A stretch of DNA of 64,000 bases from Omphiscola glabra. Its lineage: Eukaryota; Mollusca; Gastropoda; Lymnaeidae. This document shows, in pieces, positions 1 to 11,559 of this stretch (position 1 is the stretch's first letter; each line of letters starts with the position of its first letter). The notes under the pieces were generated by a model that did not search any database, had not been told where the DNA came from, and saw only the letters and a program-made list of their open reading frames with translations. The DNA lies in contig OZ024808.1 of NCBI GenBank assembly GCA_964017045.1, positions 12,058,284 to 12,122,283 of the forward strand. Direction: 5' to 3'. A program made the position numbers and the translations under genes.

Positions 1-45
1 AACTTGGACATACTTTACATCTTACACGATATGTACATCAACAGC

Positions 46-592
46 TTGGATGTTGCCTCTCTAATGGGCTGCAGCAGCTGGGATGACGCCTCTCTACTGG
101 ACTGCATTAAATGGAATGTCGCCTCTCTCATTGACTACAGCAACTTGAATGTCGCCTCTCTCATTGACTACAGCAACTTGAATGTCGACTCTCTCATTGA
201 CTACAGCAACTTGAATGTCGACTCTCTCATTGACTACAGCAACTTGAATGTCGCCTCTCTCATTGACTACAGCAACTTGAATGTCGCCTCTCTCATTGAC
301 TACAGCAACTTGAATGTCGACTCTCTCATTGACTACAGCAACTTGAATGTCGCCTCTCTCATTGACTACAGCAACTTGAATGTCGCCTCTCTCATTGACT
401 ACAGCAACTTGAATGTCGCCTCTCTCATTGACTACAGCAACTTGAATGTCGCCTCTCTCATTGACTACAGCAACTTGAATGTCGCCTCTCTCATTGACTA
501 CAGCAACTTGAATGTCGACTCTCTCATTGACTACAGCAACTTGAATGTCGCCTCTCTCATTGACTACAGCAACTTGAATGTCGACTCTCTAA
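46..592. repeat. 33-bp minisatellite, about 14 copies
   Basis: The unit begins ATTGACTACAGCAACTTGAA. Copies are almost identical from about 118 onward and decay to the left (46-117). Units alternate between GCC and GAC at one codon-sized position. The period is a multiple of three, so the plus strand stays open from 4 to 663 with an 11-residue repeat (LIDYSNLNVAS). This openness is expected from the period and is not taken as evidence of a gene. Confidence 0.95.
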
Positions 593-600
593 TACCTTTG

Positions 601-1029
601 ATGTTAGAGCTTTGTTTTGGCAATCAGACAGAAAAACACAAAAATGAAATTGCTAGAAGTTGATACATTGAAAGTAATCCAGGGATAGAACTTAAATAAA
701 ACAAAATGTTGGTCCCCGGGTGGGGGGGGGGGGGGCAGTACAACAGCTATGTAGTTTACGTTTTGTTCCTATGGCTGGACTAGGTGAAAATGGCTGAAAA
801 TAAACCAGGGTGCAGTAGATGACCAGCAGTATTTCTCATGTGTTCAAATGTCCTCTATTTTGCGTTCCGTGTCGCCGTGTCGTAGGAGTTGTCGGAATTT
901 TCATACCGCCTACGGGACTCCGTCTCCGGGTTCGATTTCAGAGTTTACCTTGTCTTAGTCTGAAGGTGCCGTCTCATTAATCTTATTATATAGTAGCTGT
1001 GTGTATGTCTGTGTGTGTCCGTGTGTGTG
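601..1029. other. unique spacer, nothing recognised
   Basis: Single-copy sequence with a G homopolymer at about 721-735. It ends in a short TG-rich stretch just before the next repeat. No convincing exon, RNA gene or transposon end is visible. Confidence 0.5.
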
Positions 1030-1204
1030 TGTCTCAAGGGCATCATGTTCGAAAGGCATCATGACTCAAAGGCACCATGTCTCAAAGGCACCATGTCTCA
1101 AAGGCAAGGTGTCTCAAAGACACCGTGTCTCAAAGACACCATGTCTCAAAGACACCATGTCTCAAAGACACCATGTCTCAAAGGCACCATGTCTCAAAGA
1201 CATC
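1030..1204. repeat. 16-bp minisatellite
   Basis: The unit is CATGTCTCAAAGGCAC, with GGCAC and GACAC variants, about 11 copies. Three overlapping plus-strand frames are open here because 16 is not a multiple of three. They are shadows, not genes. Confidence 0.9.
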
Positions 1205-1365
1205 AGATCTTGACATCTGTAGTGTTAAAGATGTCCTTTTTATGTCTCTTATGTTACTACAAGTCATCAATGATTTTACTCAAAATGTTTCGAAATCAAC
1301 TTGCAAGTTCCAAATGCGTGTAGGAGGTTGTACAATATATTATCCTAATAGCCAAAGCTTTAGGC

Positions 1366-1573
1366 TAGCGGTTCTCAACATGTGGGTCGAGACCTCTTTG
1401 GGTGTCGAATGACCCTATCCCATAAGGGTCGCGTAATACCATCGGAAAACACATATAGGCCTACTCTACAGTCATGAAGTAGCAACGAATTTTTTTTTGC
1501 ATTTTTGGGGGTCGCCACAACTTGAGGAGCTGTGTTAAATGGGTCGCAGCCATAGGAATGTTGCGAACCACTG
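1366..1573. mobile_element. SPIN-like non-autonomous hAT element, copy 1
   Basis: This 208-bp element is flanked by an 8-bp target duplication with one mismatch: CTTTAGGC at 1358-1365 and TTTTAGGC at 1574-1581. Its ends are near-inverted repeats (TAGCGGTTCTCAACATGTGG at the left; the right end reads GCGAACCACTG). Inside are the landmarks GTGGGTCG, CATCGGAAAACACATAT, TATGAAGTAGCAACGAA and GGGTCGCCACAAC. These match what I recall of SPIN/URR1-type hAT elements, and the same landmarks occur in the copies at 8159 and 34752. No transposase is present. It is the most diverged of the three copies. Confidence 0.88.
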
Positions 1574-1581
1574 TTTTAGGC

Positions 1582-2699
1582 CTACACCGAGGCTTAGGTT
1601 ACTATGAAAGCTTCTACGTAAATCGTGGCAGCCAGACCAAACATGGTCAGAAATTGATTTGATCATCTCGTTTAAAACATCGGTGGATTGAAGGCAAGTA
1701 CCGAAACGTTGACTTTTGTGCAATGTAAAATATTATTAAAGCTTAATCTATAGTGTTATATGGACACAGATGTTTCGTGTCTATTAAACCTCTTTTAAAG
1801 CTTTATCGCAGTCCAACACTTTTGTAATTAGTTAATTGGATTTGAAAATAATAATTTCCACTTTTTTTTTTTTTTGGAAAGGGTTGGGGGGGGGGGGGGG
1901 TGTTTGAGTGAAAATGCACCCATTTTAATGGTAAAATAAACTGTTGTTCGTAATCCAACCAAAAAATGCTCACTGAGTAAAATGTGAACAATTAATTTAA
2001 CTTTTTTTTTATAACCTGTATAAAAAAAAATTACACTTAAAAGAGATAGACAGAATTTGCTTAAAATGTGCTTAAAAACCTATATTTTTAAAAAAAACTG
2101 GAGAGTTATGAACTCATAATATTGAGGACTGTAGGGCAATTGGTACTAATTTCATTGGCTTCATACACGCTATTACACGCAATATTCTATTATACCTTAC
2201 ATTTTTCCACCGATTTTTAATGGGACAACTTTGAATGTTTCTCATGGCTATTGATCTGATGACCCCTTTCTTAGTGGTAATTAAAACGTCACATCATAGG
2301 TCGTGTCCCTTCGAGTTGCTTTGAAAAAAAAAATTTAATGTAAAACTCTGTTTTAAATGTTTTTTAGTTTTAGCCTCGACATAATCACTGCATACAAAGA
2401 GTTATTCTGTACAAATTATTTAAAAGTTGTTTTTTTTTTTTAAATTATAGAATTTTCAGCAAATTTTTTTCATAGTTCCACGTAGGTATAAATATTATGA
2501 AAATGTCAATTGTGTCTAAAAATGTAATTGAACGTTTGTTTAGTTTTATTGATTTCGGCACATTTCTAGGACTTTCCTGGGCCTAGACCGCAGCATCGGT
2601 GAATAAATCTGTCTTAATGTTCGTGGAGATTTTAATTCTAGAACGTTCGATTTTTTTGTAAGGATTTTAAGGTTAAATAAGAGTCATTTTCATGTTTAT
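1582..2699. other. AT-rich unique region, nothing recognised
   Basis: Low-complexity AT-rich DNA with A/T homopolymers and one poly-G run at about 1886-1899. No gene or repeat family could be supported. Confidence 0.5.
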
Positions 2700-2976
2700 G
2701 ATGTTTCTATAAATGTCTATATATAAATGTCTCCATATAAATGTATATGTATGTCTACATATAAATGTCTCTATATAAATGTCTCTCTCTATATATATAT
2801 GTCTACATTTAAATGTCTCTATATAAATATCTACATATAAATGTCTACTTATAAATGTCTATATATAAAAATCTTCATATAAATGTCTATATATTAATGT
2901 CTATATATAAATGTCTATATATAAATGTCTATATATAAATGTCTATATATAAATGTCTATATATATAAATGTCTAT
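2700..2976. repeat. 14-bp AT-rich satellite, left part
   Basis: Degenerate ATATATAAATGTCT units. The array is interrupted by a LINE fragment and resumes at 3551 with the same unit, so the LINE probably inserted into a pre-existing array. Confidence 0.9.
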
Positions 2977-2977
2977 A

Positions 2978-3545
2978 TTGTTGATGAAGTGAGAAACATC
3001 AGGATTGCAAAAGCAGCAGCAACGATGTCTGCGTCGCATTCTACGCCTCCGATGGCAGGACAAGGTGACTAACACAGAGGTCTTTGAACGTGCCAAAGTG
3101 TGTAGCATATTCTCCGCTCTTAGCAAGAAGCGCCGTCGCTGGTTAGGCCATGTAAGGAGAATGGAGGAAGGCCGTATTCCAAAGATGCTGTTGTATGGAG
3201 AGTTGGCAGAAGGGACAAGACTCATTGGACGGCAACGCCTGAGATTTATGGACGTTTGCAAAAGGAGCATGAGGGAAGCCAACATAGAAATCAACAAATG
3301 GGAGATCATTGCCAAACAACGTTCCGGCTGGCAAACAGCTGTGTACGAAGGAGTGAAAAACGAAACGAAGATCTTGCATCAAAAAGAACAGCAAGGTAGG
3401 CCACAATTAACCAAGACTCAATATTCTGGTCGAGAAATGCAGTCGAGATTGTCACTCCAGGATTGGCCTAGTGAGCCACTCGTCGAAGTGTAGGACTACA
3501 TAGCTATAACTCCATCGTCTCGCGAAGACGGAAGGATGCCATGTT
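2978..3545 (+). mobile_element. 5'-truncated LINE remnant, ORF2 C-terminus
   Basis: The plus-strand frame 3005-3493 encodes 162 residues typical of the C-terminal tail of non-LTR retrotransposon ORF2: a CLRRILRLRWQDKVTNTEVF segment, RRRWLGHVRRMEEGRIPK, LLYGELAEGTR, then RFMDVCKRSM and a tryptophan-containing tail. The endonuclease and reverse-transcriptase core are absent, so this is a 5'-truncated dead copy. After the stop, about 3518-3535 can fold into a small hairpin (CGTCT and AGACG around CGCGA), followed by AGGATGCCA and then the satellite. The frame is intact, which suggests a fairly recent insertion. The clade is not resolved from this tail alone. Confidence 0.88.
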
Positions 3546-3550
3546 ATATT

Positions 3551-3612
3551 ATATATAAATGTCTATATATAAATGTCTATATATTAATGATTTATAAATG
3601 TCTATATAAATA
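3551..3612. repeat. 14-bp AT-rich satellite, right part
   Basis: Same ATATATAAATGTCT unit as 2700-2976, resuming directly after the LINE 3' end. Confidence 0.8.
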
Positions 3613-3715
3613 TCCACAGTTTTATCAATTCAGATTCAATTGTATATTAAGTTTCTAGAAGTTATAAATGAGTCCTGGTGGGCTCTAAAGTGTATTTTGC
3701 TTATGTTACAATGCT

Positions 3716-3851
3716 TGCATCTACGTCAATTGTTGCATCTACGTCAATTGTTGTCTCTACGTCAATTGTTGCATCTACGTCAATTGTTGCATCTACGTCA
3801 ATTGTGGAATCTACGTAAATTGTTGCATTTACGTCAATTGTTGCATCTAGG
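3716..3851. repeat. 18-bp minisatellite
   Basis: The unit is TTGCATCTACGTCAATTG, about 7-8 copies with scattered substitutions. The plus-strand frame LRQLLH is a by-product of the period. Confidence 0.9.
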
Positions 3852-3869
3852 CCAAACTTGGTCAACATA

Positions 3870-4742
3870 AAGTTTCATCATCCCTTTTTTCAAAATATCG
3901 GTGGATCTCAAACTAATAATATCTACATCTTTTTTGCTCAGGGTGGTGCCCCAATTTTATTTTAAATAAAACGGTTCATCTTTTGTGTTTTTCTAACCCG
4001 TTTTAAAATGGAAATTTCAAAAAATAAAGTTTGCTCGTCATAGACCCTAAACTACTCACTGCTGTAAAAGATTACGTAAGTTTTGGCGCCTGCGGTTCCC
4101 AGTAATACAAGTTTAAATTGCAACATCCTTGCAAAGCCCTTCCCATTTTAATGGGATAAATTTTTGAAAATTCACTTGAATATTTATCTGAATGATTTGT
4201 ATACAAATGCCCTGTCTTAAGGATAACTAGAATGACACCATTTTCACGAGGATGCTACTTCATTTTTATCTGATATATGGCCATAGCGTTGGCGTAAGTA
4301 AATAGCTTTTTTTTTCTTTTTAAACGAGACGTGGTTTAAAAATTAGATTTGTTCTTTACAGCTTGAATGTTAACGGAAAGAGTGCTGTGCTCCAAACTCA
4401 GTGTCTACTATAATAGTTAAATATATATAAATATATATATATATCTTTTTATAGAAGAAAATTGTAAATGGCAATTTGCAAAGTGTTTTTGACTCGTCCC
4501 CAAATTTAACGTGGACGCCGATAATGCTTTAGATTTAATAAGTTTTTTTGTTGTTGTTGTTTTTTTTCCTTCCGAATCCAATACCTGATAAAATATTCTC
4601 TGCTAAATGCAACCGTACTCTTTAGAGTAAACTGAAATTGATCGTGTACCATTTTAATGAACAACGGTTCTTTGGGTGTGAGGTGCGCATTGATACAAGT
4701 ATCACGCGGTTCAGTGGCAGGCATAAAGAGTGCTTTGGCGTA
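3870..4742. other. AT-rich unique region, nothing recognised
   Basis: No supported gene. Contains a short TA-rich stretch at about 4420-4445. Confidence 0.45.
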
Positions 4743-4934
4743 CCCAAGGGTTTGCCGGCATAGGGGTTTAACGGCATAGGGGTTTAACGGCATAGGGGTT
4801 TAACGGCAAAGGGGTTTACCGGCATGGGGGTTTGCCGGCATGGGGGTTTGTCGGCATGGGGGTTTGCCAGCATGGGGGTTTTCAGGCATAGGGGTTTGCC
4901 GGCATGGGGGTTTGCCGGCATAGGGGTTTGTCGA
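4743..4934. repeat. 16-17-bp G-rich minisatellite
   Basis: The unit is GGCATGGGGGTTTGCC with variants (GGCATAGGGGTTTAACG), about 11 copies. The regularly spaced G-runs could form G-quadruplexes (inference). Confidence 0.9.
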
Positions 4935-5239
4935 ACTAGGTTTTCAGTTTTTGATGTTGATTGTCACCTCTAAATAATATTTGTTTTGGGGAAGGGAGGA
5001 TCCCCTAGTTTGAGATGTAGCCCCACACATCATTTAGTTGGTTAAAATGGGTTGGTGTATATGATGAGAATCGCAATGTTTAGAAGGGATCATTTCTTAC
5101 ACACGGAACCATTTCAGTCAATGTTAGATGACACTTTTTACGATTAAATATTTATAAAATCTATTCTAAGGCTTATAGAGGGAAAAAATTCTCACACGAG
5201 ATGAGCTGTTTTAAGGCTATCTCATGGTAGAACAAGAAA

Positions 5240-5302
5240 GGACCACATTGGGGACCACATTGGGGACCACATTGGGGACCACATTGGGGACCACATTGGG
5301 GA
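5240..5302. repeat. 12-bp tandem repeat, 5 copies
   Basis: Five copies of GGGGACCACATT. Short frames on both strands are by-products. Confidence 0.92.
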
Positions 5303-6527
5303 AACAAAAAAATAAGACAACTGGTCGTTGCCATCCCATCAGCCAGTATATAGCTCAAAAAGATTTAATTTGTTTCGGACACTGGTCAGAATCCGTACAG
5401 TGGCAGGCACTCCGTACAGTGGGAGACATATCGGCTTATAACACTTTATGCCATTTTTTCCCCCCTTCCAATACAAACCCGAGCAAAGCCGGGTATATTA
5501 GCTAGTGATATATCAAATGTATTTTTGCTTGTAAGTAGCGAGCAATCTTTAAGTAATGTATAATTGCATGAAATTAATTACAGCTCCGTCACTTGAGGCT
5601 CAACTCAAGCGCCATCACTCCGGATTGATGACGTCATAACCCCCCCCCCCCCCCCAGCAACTTTTAAAACGAGGCTGATTTCTTTTACGACGGGCCTCGG
5701 CGATTGGACGTATAGATGCCGGCAGCCAATTAAACCGCTTCTCATCTGCCGCCGCCTTTGTTTGGGTTTCTACTGCGACTCTTCATAAACCTGTCCACTC
5801 TCCGGCACTCATCTGAACCCTACAAATTTGTAAATTAATGGTCTAACTTTGCACTGGAGATTGTATTTTACCCCGGCGCGTCTATCGTATGCTGCTAACA
5901 GTGTTAACACTTTGCTCAAACGGTCGTGTAGCTTGGGTGAATCAAGCTGTTACCGTAACACCCAGTGACTTAGAAGATGTAGGGGTGGGTGGCCTTTACC
6001 GAAAAAAAAAAACGTCAGATTGTTTGGTTTCTCTGTATTTACGACATCTGTCCTGTGCTTATCTCATCAAGTAATTTATCGGATGTGGAAAAATCCGCGA
6101 TGTCAGTTCGTACTGAACTTATCCCGACGAGGGGAGCGAATCCGTAATTATTAAGACTATTACCTGCCGTATATTGTTGTGTGAATGGGTTTAATCTTTT
6201 TGTAATTCAGTCTGACATTTAATCGGTGTGAAGCCCTTTAGGGTGAGGGGTTGGTGGGGGGGTTGTTAGCTAAACAAGGACGGTTTTTTTTTTGGGTGGG
6301 GGGGGGGCTAATGATTTTTTAAAAACAAAACTCTAATCCGCCAGAAGCCAAAAAACAACAGATTTTAAATGTATTTGAGAGTAGGAGAGATGTTAGACTA
6401 TTTTTATTAAATTTTTAAAATAAAGACATCCTAATTCTCCAGGAGCGTGTCCTGTGACGTATTTCAGGAAAGGGGGGCCCAACTGTCGCGCCCACTCTCA
6501 CTATTACTTTAAACTTCAACCTCTTCA
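5303..6527. other. unique region with homopolymers, nothing recognised
   Basis: Mixed-composition DNA with a C homopolymer at about 5641-5655 and G-rich runs at about 6250-6310. No exon or transposon end could be supported. Confidence 0.4.
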
Positions 6528-7472
6528 AACACATCAAAAGCATCGAACATACTAAACAGATCAAACATCGAATTCACCAAACACATTAAACTCACCAAAC
6601 TCATCAAACTCATCAAAGTCACCAAACTCATCAAACTCACCAAAGTCACCAAACACATCAAACTCACCAAAGTCACCAAACACATCAAAGTCACCAAACA
6701 CATCAAACTCACCAAACATGTAAAACTTACCAAACACATCAAACTCACTAAACATATCAAACATCGAATGCACCAAACACATCAAACTCACCAAAGTCAC
6801 CAAAGTCACCAAACACATCAAACTCACCAAAGTCACCAAACACATCAAACTCACCAAAGTCACCAAACACATCAAAGTCACCAAACACATCAAACTCACC
6901 AAACATGTAAAACTTACCAAACACATCAAACTCACTAAACATATCAAACATCGAATGCACCAAACACATCAAACTCACCAAAGTCACCAAAGTCACCAAA
7001 CACATCAAACTCACCAAAGTCACCAAACACATCAAACTCACCAAAGTCACCAAACACATCAAAGTCACCAAACACATCAAACTCACCAAACATGTAAAAC
7101 TTACCAAACACATCAAACTCACTAAACATATCAAACATCGAATGCACCAAACACATCAAACTCACCAAAGTCACCAAAGTCACCAAACACATCAAACTCA
7201 CCAAAGTCACCAAACACATCAAACTCACCAAAGTCACCAAACACATCAAAGTCACCAAACACATCAAACTCACCAAAGTCACCAAACACATCAAAGTCAC
7301 CAAACACATCAAACTCACCAAAGTCACCAAACACATCAAACTCACCAAAGTCACCAAAGTCACCAAACACATCAAACTCACCAAAGTCACCAAACACATC
7401 AAACTCACCAAAGTCACCAAACACATCAAACTCACCAAAGTCACCAAACACATCAAACACATCAATCACACC
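6528..7472. repeat. higher-order minisatellite, about 187-bp unit of 12-bp subunits
   Basis: The basic motifs are CAAACACATCAAACTCAC and CAAAGTCACC. Three larger units begin with CATCGAATGCACC at 6762, 6949 and 7136, exactly 187 bp apart. A fourth, diverged start lies at 6567 (CATCGAATTCACC). The minus-strand frames (FDVFGDF and LMCLVTL repeats) and the plus-strand HQTHQS frame are composition artefacts. Confidence 0.95.
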
Positions 7473-7585
7473 AAACAATCCTTTAGAGTTTTGATCGACG
7501 AACACTTTAGCACTGTACAAAAAGTAAGTGTCATCTTTACAACCAGGTCATAAGTAACTATAGCAAGAATTGCATCTCTATACCC

Positions 7586-8108
7586 TATAGATGTATACCA
7601 CAGACGGACTAGGCAAGTATAGGAGTATACCACAGACGGACTAGGCAAGTATAGGAGTATACCACAGACGGACTAGGCAAGTATAGGAGTATACCACAGA
7701 CGGACTAGGCAAGTATAGGAGTATACCACAGACGGACTAGGCAAGTATAGGAGTATACCACAGATGGATTAGCCAAGTTTAGGAGTATACCACAGACGGA
7801 CTAGCCAAGTTTAGAAGTATACCACAGATGGATTAGCCAAGTTCAGGAGTATGCCACAGACGGACTAGGCAAGTATAGGAGTATACCACAGATGGATTAG
7901 CCAAGTTTAGGAGTATGCCACAGACGGACTAGGCAAGTATAGGAGTATACCACAGATGGATTAGCCAAGTTTAGGAGTATGCCACAGACGGACTAGGCAA
8001 GTATAGGAGTATACCATAGTCAAGTATAGGAGTATACCACGGACGGACAAGTAAGTAAAGGAGTTTACCACAGATGGACTAGGCAAGTGCAGAAGTATAC
8101 CACAGTAT
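7586..8108. repeat. 32-bp minisatellite, about 16 copies
   Basis: The unit begins AGGAGTATACCACAGACGGA. Two unit types, GACGGACTAGGCAAGTATA and GATGGATTAGCCAAGTTTA, alternate in the right half, which suggests a 64-bp dimer. The last copies (after about 8010) are shortened and degenerate. Confidence 0.95.
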
Positions 8109-8158
8109 AGCCAATTAACTTGAATCCGGAAACGGAGAAAATCGATAACACTCTAGCA

Positions 8159-8336
8159 CAGCGATTCTCAACGTGTGGGTCGCGATCCCTTTCCCAGGGG
8201 TCGCCTAAGACCGTCGGAAAACACATATACTCTACAGTTATGAAGTAGCAAAGAACATTATTTTGTGGCTAGGGGTCGCCACAACACGAGGAACTGTATT
8301 AAAGGGTCGCGGCATTAGAAAGGTTGAGAACCACTG
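8159..8336. mobile_element. SPIN-like non-autonomous hAT element, copy 2
   Basis: This 178-bp element has a perfect 8-bp target duplication, CTCTAGCA at 8151-8158 and 8337-8344. The left end is CAGCGATTCTCAACGTGTGG and the right end reads GGTTGAGAACCACTG, giving about 15-bp imperfect terminal inverted repeats. Internal landmarks GGGGTCGCCTAAGACCGTCG, AACTGTATTAAAGGGTCGCG and TATGAAGTAGCAAAGAA match my memory of SPIN-type hAT elements. There is no coding capacity. Confidence 0.92.
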
Positions 8337-8344
8337 CTCTAGCA

Positions 8345-8875
8345 CGAGAGTGATGTCGGTTTGGAAGGTGGGGGGGGGGCTTGGCCATGGATGGAATATA
8401 AGTGAGTATTTTAATGAATTGAGATTTAGTAAGTAGTACTTTAAAAAAAAAGTATGTCATATAAAATTTAACAAAATTGATAAATATAAAATCTCAGGAG
8501 AATAGCCAAGCCTGTCTAGTCCAATGGCGAAACGCCCCTGACGTTCTTATAGTTTTAATTAAAGGAATCTGTGAACGAGCGCTTTTGACGTGGGCTTAAA
8601 TGGTCTTTAGTTACACGTGGAATGTGAGCCAAGTACAATGTCCGTCTTCTAAAAGCTTATCTGGTTCAACTTACAGGACAATAACAACAACATGTTCTCA
8701 TTATAGCCAATCAATATTTGGTTCGTGTAAATTTAAATTTAGGATTAGGAATAGAGACCTCTACATTAATTTTTTTTTTTTTAACAAAACTTAGACTGGA
8801 AAAAAGCTAGAAAAACAGTTCTACTGTAAACTTGTATTAAAGTTCAGTGGCCATTTTGAGCTCCATTAAATTGCT
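8345..8875. other. unique spacer, nothing recognised
   Basis: Contains a G-run at about 8371 and an ordinary AT-rich background. No gene seen. Confidence 0.4.
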
Positions 8876-9736
8876 TTCCCCAAGTTAAGAGCTTTCTTTG
8901 ACCCCAAAGTTAAGCGCTTTCTTTGACCCTTAAGTTAAGTGCTTTCTTCGTCCATAAGTTAAGTGCTTTCTTTGACCCCCAAAGTTAAGTGCTTTCTTTG
9001 TACCCCCCCCCAAGTTAAGTGCTTTCTTTGGACCCCCCCCCTTAAGTTAAGTGCTTTCTTTGTTCCCAAGTTAAGTGCTTTCTTTGTTCCCAAGTTAAGT
9101 GCTTTCTTTAACTCCAAGTTAAGTGCTTTCTTTGACCCATGTTAAGTGCTTTCTTTGACCCATGTTAAGTGCTTTCTTTGACCCAAGTTAAGTGCTTTCT
9201 TTGACACATGTTAAGTGCTTTCTTTGACCCATGTTAAGTGCTTTCTTTGATTCATGTTAAGTGCTTTCTTTGACCCAAGTTAAGTGCTTTCTTTGACCCA
9301 TGTTAAGTGCTTTCTTTGACCCATGTTAAGTGCTTTCTTTGACCCAAGTTAAGTGCTTTCTTTGACCCAATTTAAGTGCTTTCTTTGACCCCAAAGTTAA
9401 GTGAATTCTTTGGACTCCCCCCCCCCCCCAAGTTAAGTGCTTTCTTTGTCCCCAAGTTAAATGCTTTCTTTAACTCCAAGTTAAGTGCTTTCTTTGACCC
9501 ATGTTAAGTGCTTTCTTTGACCCCCCCCCCAGTGAAGGGCTTTCTTTGTCCCCAAGTTAAGTGCTTTCTTTAACTCCAAGTTAAGTGCTATCTTCGTTAC
9601 CAAGTAAGTGCTTTCTTTGACTCCCAATTTAAGTGCTTTCCTTGACACCCAAGTTAAGTGCTATCTTCGTCCCCAAGTAAGTGCTTTCTTTGACTCCAAG
9701 TTAGTGCTTTCTTTGAACCAAAGTTAAGTGGCGTTT
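8876..9736. repeat. 22-27-bp minisatellite, about 36 copies
   Basis: The core AAGTTAAGTGCTTTCTTTG is followed by a variable C-rich spacer (ACCC to a long C-run). The core is conserved while the spacer length varies, so the period drifts. The C-runs probably expand and contract independently. Confidence 0.93.
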
Positions 9737-10159
9737 TTAAAATTAATTAACCATAAGAATGTTTGCCTGCCAGAAAGCTTCAAGATTGACGAGAGAATCA
9801 AACCGTTTGTCTCCATAAGACATCACGTGTTGAGGCTCTCGTTGGGATCAGAACAAATACAAAAAACGTTTCGGTGAAATGCCGTCATCGGTTCAACCAA
9901 CCAACATTAATATAATTATACATTAAATTTACATAATAATATGTATATCCTACCCATACATAAAGTCCGTAATGACAACGTAGATCAGAAAAACGGAACG
10001 AAAGTGGGCGTAATAACAATATAAAAATATTTTGAAAAAAAAATACAAATAGTAAATAGACAGGGCAGACATAATGTAAAATTGTGAATTAAGTTTATAA
10101 CGTATGGAATCATCGTATACCATATCTTGTTGTTAATTTATTTTTCCGTATAAAATCTG
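9737..10159. other. unique spacer, nothing recognised
   Basis: AT-rich single-copy DNA with no supported feature. Confidence 0.4.
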
Positions 10160-10424
10160 TGACACGATGCACCAGTGGCTGCAATGTTTGCTGTGGCACG
10201 ATGCACCAGTGGCTGCAATGTTTGCTGTGGCACGATGCACCAGTGGCTGCAATGTTTGCTGTGACACGATGCACCAGTGGCTGCAATGTTTGCTGTGGCA
10301 CGATGCACCAGTGGCTGCAATGTTTGCTGTGGCACGATGCACCAGTGGCTGCAATGTTTGCTGTGGCACGATGCACCAGTGGCTGCAATGTTTGCTGTGA
10401 CTCGATGCACCAGTAGCTACAATT
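10160..10424. repeat. 34-bp minisatellite, 7-8 copies
   Basis: The unit begins GATGCACCAGTGGCTGCAAT. Copies differ mainly at GTGGCAC versus GTGACAC. Several frames on both strands are open by composition. Confidence 0.95.
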
Positions 10425-11082
10425 TGAAGGAAATTAAAAATGATTTTTTTGTAACAAATCTTCTAAGAGATATTTAAAGATATGTTTTATTTAAATACAT
10501 TTTATGACACCAGAGCGCCGCGAGCATGCTCGACGAGCGTGGAGACCCGCGCCACACAACAAGGCATCACTCACTCATCGCGTCTTCGAACCCAAATTTA
10601 AGTGCAGGCTTTATATCTAACATTTAACAGCGTACCCTATAGGCTTTATCTAGCATTGACAGATGTAAATATCAATGATTTTTACATTTTTTTTTTTTTT
10701 TTATTTCAACATCGTGCCACATAGCTTTTTTTCATTGTTGAAATTAAAAAAATACGATGCCATAATAACGAATCTATTGCTGTACATTCAGATAAGAAAG
10801 ATTATAACAATTCAATACAACGTTTACCAGGCGGAAGAGGGGGAAAAAATTTAATAAATTATTTAAAAAAAAAAAAAAAAAATTTGAAGTAAACGCGATG
10901 TCTCGCGGCTTAGCTGCACGCGTTGATATCCGGAATGACCATCTCTCCTGTTGCAGGATGAGACGTTATCTCTGTTATTTATTAGGTACAATACTTGTAT
11001 GAGAGTGCGACACGCTCCCTAATCCCTTTCGTATTTAAGATAATCCTTTGTACTTGGGTCTGTATTTGTCATTTCAGGTCAT
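10425..11082. other. AT-rich unique region, nothing recognised
   Basis: Single-copy, with A- and T-homopolymers at about 10690 and 10864. No gene seen. Confidence 0.4.
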
Positions 11083-11396
11083 AGTCTATATTAAAGTCTG
11101 TCATTTCGGATCATAGTCTGTTTTATAGTCTGTCATTTCAGATCATAGTCTGTTTTATAGTTTGTCATTTCAAGTCATTGTCTGTTTTATAATCTGTCAC
11201 TTCAGGTCATAGTCTGTATTAAAGTCTGTCATTTCTGTCATAGACTGTATTATAGTAATTATAGTCTGGCATTTCAGGTCAAAGACTGTATTAAAGTCTG
11301 GCATTTCTGGTCATAGACTGTCTTATAGTAATTATAGTCTGGCATTTCAGGTCATAGTCTGTATTAAAGTCTGGCATTTCAGGTCATACTCTGTAT
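11083..11396. repeat. degenerate ~31-bp repeat
   Basis: Diverged copies built on GTCATTTCAGGTCATAGTCT, with TGTATTAAAGTCT or TTATAGTAATTATAGTCT spacers. It is older or less homogenised than its neighbours. Confidence 0.85.
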
Positions 11397-11559
11397 GAGT
11401 TCCTCAAACTACGGCCCGCGGGTCAAATCTGGACCACCAGGGGTCATTAACCCGGCCCGCCTAGTCGCCGAACAGGCACCCGGGTAGCAGTGACAAATAT
11501 AGCACCAAAGATTAGCCATCAAATTAGCCAATTGCAGGGTCATACATCCCAATGGTCGT

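Noticed and set aside
4..663. 219-codon open frame with an 11-residue repeat (LIDYSNLNVAS)
   Set aside because: The frame is the automatic result of a 33-bp tandem unit lacking a stop. Substitutions between units change the residue (alanine/aspartate), and no start context or splice sites support a gene. A transcript would change this view.
6509..7520. Overlapping 83-173-codon frames on both strands (FDVFGDF, LMCLVTL, HQTHQS)
   Set aside because: All lie in the 187-bp higher-order repeat, with three or more frames open at once. This is a composition artefact.
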